Notes: generated by a model not told the origin, from the sequence alone. DNA of 7,162 nt from Candidatus Gastranaerophilales bacterium (GCA_900766355.1 CAAFVD010000033.1:1-7162); one strand, 5' to 3'; counted from the stretch's first letter, positions 1-6,751 are shown. Program-made: numbers and translations.

Positions 1-474
1 ATAAAAACAGTTTATGCCTCAACTCTTATCGGCAGATTTATGGCATCTGACAGTAAAGATGAATTAAGAGAAACTGTTACAAGAGATTATTTAGGTTTCC
101 TTAACTGGCTTGTTATTGGAGGATTTGCTGCAAAATTGACAGCAAACCTATTAGATAAAAAACGCACAGCCTTGTTTAATATCTCAAAACACGGTAAAGG
201 TATAAAACATTGGTTTAACGATTTGTCATTAAAATCTCATAACGAAATTGTTTCAAAAGGAAGTAAATTTGCAAAGCAAAATATGTGGAAACTAAACCTT
301 TCACATATTGCAGGGCTTGGATATTCTACGCTTGCTCTCGGGATTTTATTGCCTAAGCTGAACATTTTTATTACAAACAGAAAGAATAAAAACAAAACAA
401 AACCAGTAAAACTCGCAGAAATCAAAAAACCTTTTGACAAACAACAAAAAGAATGGCAAACCATAAAACAATAA
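1..474 (+). CDS. Unrecognised two-helix membrane protein, 3' part only
   Basis: The frame is open from the first base of the window, so this is probably the C-terminal 157 residues of a longer protein; the first internal ATG is at 40. I do not recognise a family. The visible part has two hydrophobic segments, about residues 29-51 (containing LGFLNWLVIGGF) and 100-125 (containing IAGLGYSTLALGILL). Between them is a basic, soluble-looking stretch of roughly 50 residues. After the second segment comes a strongly basic tail (NRKNKNKTK) of about 30 residues that ends in Gln/Lys-rich sequence. This layout suggests an integral membrane protein with a positively charged C-terminus, probably cytoplasmic. 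The gene ends 62 bp before the metalloregulator with no clear terminator between them, so read-through is possible. If the gene really starts at 40, the product is 144 residues. Function unknown. Confidence 0.7.
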   Translation: MKTVYASTLIGRFMASDSKDELRETVTRDYLGFLNWLVIGGFAAKLTANLLDKKRTALFNISKHGKGIKHWFNDLSLKSHNEIVSKGSKFAKQNMWKLNLSHIAGLGYSTLALGILLPKLNIFITNRKNKNKTKPVKLAEIKKPFDKQQKEWQTIKQ

Positions 475-505
475 TTTTATGATATATTAAATTATATTGA
501 CAAAT

Positions 506-521
506 TTTCGGTATACCTAAA
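506..521. promoter_or_regulatory. Operator-like palindrome upstream of the DtxR-type regulator
   Basis: The sequence TTTCGGTATACCTAAA is an inverted repeat around a perfect 8-bp core (GGTATACC), with three further paired bases on each side and one mismatched pair. It resembles the AGGT-N-ACCT type half-sites bound by DtxR/MntR-family repressors. It ends just before the ribosome binding site, and a possible -10 (TATATT, 493-498) lies immediately upstream, so bound protein could block transcription. Autoregulation is inferred. A TTGACA hexamer at 497-502 has no matching -10, so the exact promoter is unresolved. Confidence 0.55.
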
Positions 522-522
522 C

Positions 523-527
523 AGGAG
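523..527 (+). promoter_or_regulatory. Ribosome binding site of the metalloregulator
   Basis: AGGAG lies 9 nt before the ATG at 537 and fixes the start of the regulator. Confidence 0.8.
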
Positions 528-536
528 TTATACATT

Positions 537-1052
537 ATGAAAGACAAACTTACAGAAAGTCTCGAAAAATACTTATTAGCAATATATTACATTGTTCAAG
601 AAAATAAAGCCGCTAGAGTAAAAGATGTTTCTAAATATCTGAATATTGGAGGCCCTGCAACTTCTGATGCCGTAAAGACTCTTGCAGAAAGAGGGTTTAT
701 TAACTATGTTCCTTATGGAATTATTACAATTACCGAAAAAGGCGAAAAAAGAGCTGAAGAAAAAATTTATAGACACAAAACGATTTCTAACTTTTTAGAA
801 AAAGTACTACAAGTAGATTCCGAAAATGTTCAAGATAGTGCAAAATCAATCGAATATGCCATGCCAGAAGATGTTTTAGAAAAATTTGTCAGTTTTTTAT
901 CTTTTATGGAAAATTGTTCTTGCAAAGAACCTAAATGGGTAAAAAGTTACAAATACTATGCCACTCAAGGTGAAATGCAAGACAAATGCAAAACCTGTAT
1001 GACTAAAACAAACTTTGATAATAATAATTGTTGTGGTGGTTGTAGTTTATAA
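537..1052 (+). CDS. DtxR/MntR-family metal-dependent transcriptional regulator with Cys-rich tail
   Basis: A 171-residue DNA-binding repressor-type protein. Residues 1-70 form the family winged helix-turn-helix: EKYLLAIYYIV (first helix), ARVKDVSKYLNIGGPATSDAVKTL (HTH) and a wing ending in ITITEKG. Residues 72-125 match the metal-binding and dimerisation helices (YRH at 78-80, IEYAMP at 105-110). The family represses iron or manganese uptake genes when metal is bound. By eye against MntR, H80 and E106 are kept, but positions equivalent to MntR D8, E11, E99 and H103 look like K11, L14, K103 and Y107. The tail carries Cys 127, 129, 151, 154, 165, 166 and 169, ending in CCGGCSL; Cys-containing C-termini occur in some clostridial-type members. 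It has a good ribosome binding site and an operator-like palindrome upstream. No transporter is adjacent, so the regulated metal is unknown. The 3' end converges with the GH57 gene. Confidence 0.88.
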   Translation: MKDKLTESLEKYLLAIYYIVQENKAARVKDVSKYLNIGGPATSDAVKTLAERGFINYVPYGIITITEKGEKRAEEKIYRHKTISNFLEKVLQVDSENVQDSAKSIEYAMPEDVLEKFVSFLSFMENCSCKEPKWVKSYKYYATQGEMQDKCKTCMTKTNFDNNNCCGGCSL

Positions 1053-1063
1053 ACTAAAATATA

Positions 1064-3289
1064 TTATTTTGGACGAACTATTTCCAACAAATAATCTTTT
1101 GGCATAAACGAGCGACAAGTACCGTTACACCCTGCAACAAAGAACAATTCTAATTTTTGCCCTTTTTTGATATCTATTTGTTCAAAAGGGATAACAATAT
1201 CTACAAGCTCATTTATAGACATATTCAAATTAGAAAAATCATGTTTTTCCCACAAACCGTCAGCCATAGCGTTTGATAATGTTGGTTGATAAAGAACTTT
1301 TCCTACAAATGTCAATAACAATTCATAATGATATTTCTTTTTCATTACAGGAAAAACTGTATCTTGATTGTTAGCAACCCTAATTGATGATGCATGTTTT
1401 ATCTTACTATTTTTCCTCATATATACAAAGAAATGAGATATTCTTGGTCTAAAATCATCAGCATTTTTGAAATTTGGATTCATATGCAATCTTAAATAAA
1501 CATTATCTTTATCAAACCCATAATCAATCTTGTCACACAACTTATTTTCACGATAAACAGGGCCATCAATCAAGTCAAAACTATTTATAAAATCTATATC
1601 TGACTCACCTGTATTTTGGAATGCTTCTTCATTTTCTATCAAATTCTGATAAGCAAGGGCAATAACTGATTTATCCAAAAACTCAGGATATGCTGAATTT
1701 AGGAATTTATAAGCTTTTTTCAAATGTTCTCTAAACAAGAAATCAAAAATATTATCTTGTCCAGAATTATTTGGTTCACCATACCACCAGAACCAATCGC
1801 TACCCTCTGCAATATAAATTTCTTGCATTGCCGAATTTACTGCATTTTCATCAGGGAAACCTTTAGCAATCTCTATTATGTCCTGCCTTACAGTTGTCAA
1901 ATAATTCCATGCAAGATTCTTAACTGAATCGCCTATCCAAAATTGAAAATCTTTGTTTATCCAAGACCCTGGATATATACCCTCTATCTGACGTTTTGTT
2001 TTATCATTTTCGATATAATCAGATAAACAAACTGTTTCTAATGTCGAATCTTTTTCAATAAGCGAATACAAAGTATTTAAAAATTCTGCACCATCTTCTT
2101 TATATCTTTCCCAACAATTTTCTCCATCTTGAGCTATTGTCAAAATATGTGTATCATCAGGGGAAACTAATAACTTACTTTGCATAAGTTTAATCTTATT
2201 ATACAAATCCTCTGCAGCAGTTTTTGAATTTATATTACTGTATTCAAAATTAATTAAATTAGATATTGATGAATCCCTAAAAATTACATCAACATGTGAA
2301 TCCTCACTAGAATATTCATAAACCTTTAATAAATGATATGGGTCTTCCAAATTACCTTTAAAATCTCTTATGAATTCAAAATTAATAGTTTTTGACAATA
2401 TTGATTCATCAGAAACTGTCCATTTTATACCTAGCGATTTCAACAACTCCAAAACTTTTGTAGTCAAACAATGTTCAGATGCCCACAAACCCTTTGGACG
2501 AACTCCAAACACTTCTTCAACTCTATCTAATGCTCTTTTTACCTGTACATAAGCATCATCTGATAAATCCATTTCTTCTGGCAAATTTTCTACCGTCTGA
2601 GCATTCTGTATTGTTGTCTGAACATCACACAATATAGGTAAAATTGGGTGATTATATGGACTTGTCGTTAATTCTATTCTTCCTTCCTTGATATATTCCC
2701 TATAAGTCGGAATTATCTCCGAAATAATCTTTCTATGTAAATCTATTATCTTGATTCTATCTTTTAGAGTAAATCCTTTTTCTTTCGAATGTAATTGACG
2801 AAGCTCTGGAAAACGATTTAAATGCGTAGGGTCTATCCATGCCAAATTAAACAAAGCCATCAAATCAGAATATTCTTGATTTGTAAAAGCTTCTATATCA
2901 ACATCTTTTTTGGCATATCTTTTTTTATACAATTTTCTGTATGTAGGGTGATGATAAATCATCGTTTCATACTCAGCAGTAAAAAAGTTATTTAAAATAT
3001 ATTCTTTTTCACTATCAGATAAATTTTCTACTGGAGTCATTGTTAAACTTGAATGAATATCATTAAATCCATTCTCAGAATAATCAATCAACTCATCTAC
3101 TAATGCTGGAACAATATTTACATTAAGTTTAATATTAGGGTGTTTTTCTAATATCAAAACCATATCAAGATAATCTTTTACAGCATGCAACCTTGCCCAT
3201 GGCATAAGGTAAACTGAGTCCAACTCATACACAGGTTGGTGCATGTGCCAATAAAAAGCTATTGATAACTTTTTTAAACTTCCATCCAT
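1064..3289 (-). CDS. GH57 family glycoside hydrolase (alpha-amylase/4-alpha-glucanotransferase-like, COG1449 type)
   Basis: About 741 residues (numbering here from the ATG), acting on alpha-glucans such as starch or glycogen; cytoplasmic, since no signal peptide is visible. All five GH57 motifs can be placed: HMHQP at 15-19; the TSPYNHPILPIL block at 209-220; GLWASE at 267-272, whose E272 is the expected nucleophile; FRDSSIS at 337-343, whose D339 is the expected acid/base; and AQDGENCWE at 386-394. A helical region with SDWFWWYGE (about 497-505), typical of this subgroup, follows. Residues 575-741 look like a C-terminal beta-rich domain. Exact specificity (amylase, branching enzyme, glucanotransferase) cannot be told. 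A TTG one codon upstream (3292) is in frame, but ATG is more likely. No Shine-Dalgarno is visible; an extended -10 directly precedes the start. It is last in the rbfA-led gene cluster, about 44 bp after the aminotransferase. Confidence 0.9.
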   Translation of the reverse strand: MDGSLKKLSIAFYWHMHQPVYELDSVYLMPWARLHAVKDYLDMVLILEKHPNIKLNVNIVPALVDELIDYSENGFNDIHSSLTMTPVENLSDSEKEYILNNFFTAEYETMIYHHPTYRKLYKKRYAKKDVDIEAFTNQEYSDLMALFNLAWIDPTHLNRFPELRQLHSKEKGFTLKDRIKIIDLHRKIISEIIPTYREYIKEGRIELTTSPYNHPILPILCDVQTTIQNAQTVENLPEEMDLSDDAYVQVKRALDRVEEVFGVRPKGLWASEHCLTTKVLELLKSLGIKWTVSDESILSKTINFEFIRDFKGNLEDPYHLLKVYEYSSEDSHVDVIFRDSSISNLINFEYSNINSKTAAEDLYNKIKLMQSKLLVSPDDTHILTIAQDGENCWERYKEDGAEFLNTLYSLIEKDSTLETVCLSDYIENDKTKRQIEGIYPGSWINKDFQFWIGDSVKNLAWNYLTTVRQDIIEIAKGFPDENAVNSAMQEIYIAEGSDWFWWYGEPNNSGQDNIFDFLFREHLKKAYKFLNSAYPEFLDKSVIALAYQNLIENEEAFQNTGESDIDFINSFDLIDGPVYRENKLCDKIDYGFDKDNVYLRLHMNPNFKNADDFRPRISHFFVYMRKNSKIKHASSIRVANNQDTVFPVMKKKYHYELLLTFVGKVLYQPTLSNAMADGLWEKHDFSNLNMSINELVDIVIPFEQIDIKKGQKLELFFVAGCNGTCRSFMPKDYLLEIVRPK

Positions 3290-3296
3290 CAAAGTT

Positions 3297-3305
3297 ATTA
3301 TATCA
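3297..3305 (-). promoter_or_regulatory. Candidate extended -10 promoter for a leaderless GH57 transcript
   Basis: On the minus strand the sequence reads TGATATAAT, a perfect TGn-TATAAT extended -10, lying between the aminotransferase stop and the GH57 start. The 7 nt that follow lead straight into the ATG at 3289, so transcription would begin at or one base before the start codon. There is no convincing -35 at 16-18 nt. AT-rich DNA produces TATAAT by chance, so this is a candidate only. Confidence 0.4.
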
Positions 3306-3333
3306 GATTTTTTTCAAAATTACGACAGTTTAT

Positions 3334-4440
3334 TTAAAAACTTTTCAGCCAATCAGAAAATATCGCTAAAGCCGTTTTTAATCGTTCAAAATTATTACAA
3401 TAACCAATCCTTACAAAACCATTCATCTCTAATGTTTCACCTGGTAATAATAAAACTCCAGTATCCTTCAACAAGCGCTTACACAACTCATACGAAGAAA
3501 TATTCAAATCATAGCCTAAAAAAGCAGTTGTTCCTCCATTTGGCAAAACACAAGTTATATGTGGCTCTTTATTAACCCAATCAGATAAAATTTTGTAACC
3601 TATTTTTTGTTTTTCTAAATTTCTTTTAAAAATTTTTTCCTTATTTTCTAAAGCAATAGATGCAAAATAATCATCTAAAACACTTACACTTATTGTATTA
3701 TATTCTCTTTGATGGTTTATTTCGTCTATAATTTTTTCGTTTGCAACTATCCAGCCTAGCCTTAACCCCGCAAGAGAAAACCCTTTTGATAAAGATGATG
3801 TGGCAATTCCTTTTTCATACAAATCAACTATTGAGGTTGTATTATAAATATCTTTTCTAACAATCCCTCTATAAACTTCATCTGACAAAATATAAGAACC
3901 ATTCCCAACGGAAATTATTTCTTCCATCAAATCATCTGGAACAACAGAACCTGTCGGATTATTAGGATTGGTTAAACATATCAATTTAGTTTTTGAAGTT
4001 ACTAATCGCTTTAATTCCTCAATATCAGGCAACCAATCATTTTCAGGTCGCAAAAACAAATGTTTAACATTTGCTCTCAGCGATTTTGGAATAGAATAAT
4101 GTTGCTGATATGCAGGAAGAATTGATATGACTTCGTCATCAGGTTCAACCAAAGATAAATACACAAGCTGATTTGCACCGATTGCACCATGAGTAACTGT
4201 AATATTATTCAAGCCTTGTTTTTGATACAGATTACTTATTGCAGTTTTTAACCTAATAGAACCATGGATATCACCATAAGTAAGTTTTTTGGATAAAATC
4301 TCATCAATATTATTAATCTTAGCAAGTTCAAGCAATTCATTTACTGACATTGAGTCTATACAAGTATCTGCCAAATCATATTTTGCAGTTTTCTCGTATT
4401 CATTGAACCATTCTTCTACTTTAAAAGCATCAATTCTCAT
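3334..4440 (-). CDS. PLP-dependent aminotransferase, class I/II (fold type I)
   Basis: The 368-residue product matches the COG0436-type aminotransferases in length and motif order. Visible signatures are LTYGDIHGS (53-61) near the substrate entrance; THGAIGANQ (83-91), the cofactor phosphate-binding loop; NPNNPTG (158-164) with N161; SDEVYRG (186-192) with D187, which pairs with the PLP pyridine nitrogen; SSLSKGFSLAGLRLGW (215-230) with K219 as the Schiff-base lysine and R227; and FVRIGY (342-347) with R344, which should bind the substrate carboxylate. It is therefore expected to be catalytically competent. Substrate is not predictable; the N-terminus (EEWFNEYEKTAKYDLADTC) recalls a clostridial-type subgroup annotated only as aminotransferase, some related to capreomycidine synthase. 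Its ATG overlaps the truB stop as ATGA with no separate Shine-Dalgarno, which implies translational coupling to truB. Confidence 0.9.
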   Translation of the reverse strand: MRIDAFKVEEWFNEYEKTAKYDLADTCIDSMSVNELLELAKINNIDEILSKKLTYGDIHGSIRLKTAISNLYQKQGLNNITVTHGAIGANQLVYLSLVEPDDEVISILPAYQQHYSIPKSLRANVKHLFLRPENDWLPDIEELKRLVTSKTKLICLTNPNNPTGSVVPDDLMEEIISVGNGSYILSDEVYRGIVRKDIYNTTSIVDLYEKGIATSSLSKGFSLAGLRLGWIVANEKIIDEINHQREYNTISVSVLDDYFASIALENKEKIFKRNLEKQKIGYKILSDWVNKEPHITCVLPNGGTTAFLGYDLNISSYELCKRLLKDTGVLLLPGETLEMNGFVRIGYCNNFERLKTALAIFSDWLKSF

Positions 4441-5297
4441 AATAAACCAATAAACTTTTTAACTTTTATTTCTTTTTCATCAGCTAATGCCACACCAATA
4501 AGCTGATTGTTGTAAACCAATGAAACCAAACCTCTTATATTATCTCTAGGATAAATTTGAAGTCCATTTGAACATCTTTTGTACTCAACATCATTTATTA
4601 AAACTTTTTCTAGCAACATTTTTTCTATCGGAGAAATCAAACATGCCTGTACTTGCTCTATATTTTCTAATCCGCCTAGCTCTGTTGAATCTTCTACTAA
4701 AAAATTCCCAGCTTGAACTCTTACTAACTTAGTCAAATATGCACCACAGCCCAACATTTCCCCTAAATCATAACCAATTGTTCTGATATAAGTACCTTTC
4801 GAGCATTTTATATAAATTTCTGCACTTTGTGAAGCCTCATCAAACGATACTATATGAATATTCTCAATAATAACTTTTCGGGGTTTTATTTCAACTTGTT
4901 CACCAGCCCTTGCGTATTCATAAAGTTTTTTGCCGTTTACTTTTATTGCTGAATAAATAGGTGGAATTTGTTCTATCTCACCTTCAAAATTTTTCAAGGA
5001 TTTTATAACATCTTCTTTTGTAACTTTTTTGTCAGAAGATGAAACAACTTTTCCCTCTATATCATAAGTATCTGTAACTTTTCCAAATTGAACAGTCGCA
5101 ATATATGCTTTATCATCTGCTAGATATTCAATTAATCTTGTAGCTTTTCCTATACATATTGGCAAAACACCCTCTGCAAAAGGATCAAGAGTTCCTGTAT
5201 GACCTATTTGTTTAATTTTTGTAACACGCCTTAAACGAGCTACAACATCATGAGATGTAATACCTTTAGGTTTATAAATATTGACAAAACCTAACAT
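4437..5297 (-). CDS. truB: tRNA pseudouridine(55) synthase
   Basis: A 286-residue enzyme that converts U55 to pseudouridine in the T-loop of tRNAs. It starts with the typical LGFVNIYKPKGITSHDVV. The catalytic motif GHTGTLDPFAEGVLP at 32-46 has D38 as the nucleophilic aspartate. The KVNGKKLYEYARAG segment (119-132) is the second family motif, and KGTYIRTIGYDLGE (167-180) the third, with R172. The C-terminal 60 or so residues look like the small RNA-binding C-terminal domain. An in-frame start 81 bp upstream (5378) was rejected because it lies inside rbfA and adds sequence outside the family; the chosen ATG is 4 nt after the rbfA stop. A purine-rich AAGAGG lies about 14 nt upstream, which is far, so translation is probably coupled to rbfA. 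The stop codon overlaps the aminotransferase start. Confidence 0.96.
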   Translation of the reverse strand: MLGFVNIYKPKGITSHDVVARLRRVTKIKQIGHTGTLDPFAEGVLPICIGKATRLIEYLADDKAYIATVQFGKVTDTYDIEGKVVSSSDKKVTKEDVIKSLKNFEGEIEQIPPIYSAIKVNGKKLYEYARAGEQVEIKPRKVIIENIHIVSFDEASQSAEIYIKCSKGTYIRTIGYDLGEMLGCGAYLTKLVRVQAGNFLVEDSTELGGLENIEQVQACLISPIEKMLLEKVLINDVEYKRCSNGLQIYPRDNIRGLVSLVYNNQLIGVALADEKEIKVKKFIGLL

Positions 5298-5301
5298 AGA
5301 A

Positions 5302-5646
5302 TTAGATTTCGCCTCTTGAGATTTTATTAATAAGTTCTGTAACTCTAGAGCCTTCTTCCAAACCGTTTGAATATACAAATCTCAATTCTGGAGTTAATCT
5401 CAAACGAACTCTGCGGCCAACTTCATATCTAATTTTTGGAGTACTTTTTTCTATAACTTCTTTTGATTTCTCAACTTGTTCTGAGTTTCCTAGAACACTA
5501 TAAATAACCTTCGCATAAGAATTATCATGCGAAACTTCTACATCTACTATAGAAACAACACCTTCTAAACCTCTAATTTCTCGTCTTAAAATATCAGAAA
5601 TTTCTCTCATTAATTCTTTTCTTACACGTTCATTTCTTAAGGTCAT
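5302..5646 (-). CDS. rbfA: 30S ribosome-binding factor A
   Basis: A 114-residue KH-domain protein, the usual length for the family, which binds the 30S subunit and assists late maturation of the 16S rRNA 5' end and cold adaptation. Family hallmarks are the opening RNERVRKELMREISDIL (4-20), the strand pair VVSIVDVEVSHDNSYAKVIYSVLG (30-53), KIRYEVGRRVRLRLTPELRF (71-90) and the final helix after EEGSRV. The ATG at 5646 has AGGAG 6 nt upstream and a good promoter about 20 nt further. In many bacteria rbfA follows nusA and infB; here it is the first gene of its cluster, with a divergent lipoprotein gene upstream, so the translation-factor operon is split. It is followed 4 nt later by truB, the conserved partner. 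Confidence 0.95.
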   Translation of the reverse strand: MTLRNERVRKELMREISDILRREIRGLEGVVSIVDVEVSHDNSYAKVIYSVLGNSEQVEKSKEVIEKSTPKIRYEVGRRVRLRLTPELRFVYSNGLEEGSRVTELINKISRGEI

Positions 5647-5652
5647 AATCCA

Positions 5653-5657
5653 CTCCT
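5653..5657 (-). promoter_or_regulatory. Ribosome binding site of rbfA
   Basis: AGGAG on the minus strand lies 6 nt before the rbfA ATG and supports the start at 5646. Confidence 0.8.
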
Positions 5658-5673
5658 ACTCTGTTTTTATAAT

Positions 5674-5702
5674 ATGATACATGAAATTGTTACATTTATC
5701 AA
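5674..5702 (-). promoter_or_regulatory. Sigma70-type promoter of the rbfA-truB cluster
   Basis: Read on the minus strand, TTGATA (5702-5697) and TATCAT (5679-5674) are separated by 17 nt; each differs from consensus at one position. Transcription would start near 5667, giving a leader of about 20 nt that contains the rbfA ribosome binding site. On the opposite strand TATAAT (5668-5673) abuts this -10 and could serve the divergent lipoprotein gene, although no good -35 for it is visible. Confidence 0.6.
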
Positions 5703-5747
5703 CACAAAAGGCAATTTTTTATCCCTAAATGTTTTATTAAAAATGTG

Positions 5748-6689
5748 ATGAATGTAGGTAATAAAATATTAAACTATACAAAAGCTATTAGTCTATCTGC
5801 CATGATAGGTTTATCATCATGTCAAAAACAAGCACCTAAAACCATACAAAAAACCGTTTCTAAACCTAAAGTCGAAAATATTGTTAAAAATTCAACAGTA
5901 GAACTTCTACGTTCATTTGAAGCTGGTAGTGAAGAATCTGTAAGACTTGCAAAATCAGCAAAAGGTGCAGACATAATAAAAGCTCGAGATATTAATGCCT
6001 ACAATCCAAACGATTCAGTCGGAGAATTGTATTACAGGGTTTATGTAGGAGAAGCTGATAAACAAATCAGAAAAGAAAAAGGTATCAAAGGAAATCTTGT
6101 AACTGTCGGCGAAGGTATAACAGGTGAAGAATATATTAAACTTGCTAATGGTAAAAAAGCATACGCTAATGACTATATATCTAAAAAAGTAGCAGATAGT
6201 TTGTTAAACAATGCTATTGCACAACGAGATTCTGCATTAAGAGCAAATATTGCAATTAATGAATATAAAAAACTTAAACCTTATGAAAAAGATGCAGTAA
6301 TCTCATATATGTATAATATCGGTGATAGAAAGCTAAAAGAAGCTAAAACTGGGGAATCCTTTTTTGAAGCATTATCCGAAGGAAATATGGGCTATGTTCA
6401 AGGAAAATTCAGCGTAGTTCCTAGCGCACAAAATGCAAAATCAGGTATAGCTAAAGTAAATCTTGCTAAAATGATTATTTTTGGAAACGGAAAAATTTAT
6501 AATAATGCAAAAGCCCAAAAGAATTTACGTCAACAAATAAAAAATATTGCTAAAAACGATAGTAACGCTCAACAAAGAATCTCAGAAGCTATAGAAATTG
6601 CTAAAAAATATGGTGTTAGCAAAAAGAATCTTGAAATTACAGAAAAGAAAATTCAAAAAATATTAAATAAATTTACAAACAATAATTAA
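5748..6689 (+). CDS. Lipoprotein with a GH24 phage-lysozyme-like domain
   Basis: 313 residues from the ATG at 5748; a GTG one codon earlier is also in frame. The N-terminus has a basic region, a short hydrophobic stretch (AISLSAMIGLSS) and the lipobox LSSC with Cys25, so the mature protein should be a membrane-anchored lipoprotein. The middle part resembles GH24 lysozymes: VTVGEGIT (118-125) corresponds to the TIGxGhT loop, DAVISYMYNIG (182-192) to the helix usually ending in fNvG, SFFEALSEGN (204-213) to the 'STLL..LN.G' helix, and AKVNLAKMIIFGNG (235-248) to 'RR..E..L...G'. The family cleaves peptidoglycan between MurNAc and GlcNAc. The Glu-x8-Asp-x5-Thr triad cannot be placed cleanly: E93 followed by E102/D104 and T119 are candidates, with an insertion of about 12 residues. 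The C-terminal 65 residues are Lys-rich and helical. No Shine-Dalgarno is visible. The fold call is moderate; activity is uncertain. Confidence 0.72.
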   Translation: MNVGNKILNYTKAISLSAMIGLSSCQKQAPKTIQKTVSKPKVENIVKNSTVELLRSFEAGSEESVRLAKSAKGADIIKARDINAYNPNDSVGELYYRVYVGEADKQIRKEKGIKGNLVTVGEGITGEEYIKLANGKKAYANDYISKKVADSLLNNAIAQRDSALRANIAINEYKKLKPYEKDAVISYMYNIGDRKLKEAKTGESFFEALSEGNMGYVQGKFSVVPSAQNAKSGIAKVNLAKMIIFGNGKIYNNAKAQKNLRQQIKNIAKNDSNAQQRISEAIEIAKKYGVSKKNLEITEKKIQKILNKFTNNN

Positions 6690-6693
6690 ATAT

Positions 6694-6739
6694 TTTCACT
6701 TTTTACAAAATTTGTATATAATATACTTGTCAAGTGAAA
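6694..6739. promoter_or_regulatory. Promoter of the small cationic gene, embedded in nested inverted repeats
   Basis: A consensus -10 TATAAT lies at 6717-6722, giving a start near 6729 and a leader of about 22 nt; the -35 region is weak. Three inverted repeats surround it: TTTCACTT (6694-6701) pairs with AAGTGAAA (6732-6739); TACAAAATTTGTA (6704-6716) is a palindrome just upstream of the -10; and GTATATAATATAC (6714-6726) is a palindrome across it. The right outer arm runs into the ribosome binding site. These are plausible operator sites, but the bound factor is unknown. Confidence 0.45.
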
Positions 6740-6743
6740 GGAG
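6739..6743 (+). promoter_or_regulatory. Ribosome binding site that decides the small-protein start
   Basis: AGGAG lies 8 nt before the ATG at 6752. It is inside any longer reading frame starting at the GTG at 6734, so the ATG is the better start. Confidence 0.8.
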
Positions 6744-6751
6744 AGTTAGTT

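Noticed and set aside
497..502. Perfect TTGACA hexamer as -35 of the regulator gene
   Set aside because: No -10-like sequence lies 16-18 nt downstream; that position falls on the ribosome binding site.
237..776. Two minus-strand open frames (237-464 and 576-776)
   Set aside because: They are antisense to the membrane protein and the regulator, have compositions typical of shadow frames, and lack ribosome sites.
1724..2552. Two plus-strand open frames inside the GH57 gene (1724-1927, 2370-2552)
   Set aside because: They are antisense to a well-supported conserved coding region, with no recognisable domain.
3290..3292. TTG start for the GH57 gene
   Set aside because: It is adjacent to an ATG and no ribosome site favours it; the difference is one residue.
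5298..5378. Longer truB start 27 codons upstream of the chosen ATG
   Set aside because: The extension lies within the rbfA coding region in another frame, has no family similarity, and the ATG at 5297 gives the canonical LGFVNIYKPKG start.
6734..6751. GTG start adding six residues to the small cationic protein
   Set aside because: The added codons consist of the ribosome binding site AGGAG itself, correctly spaced for the ATG at 6752.
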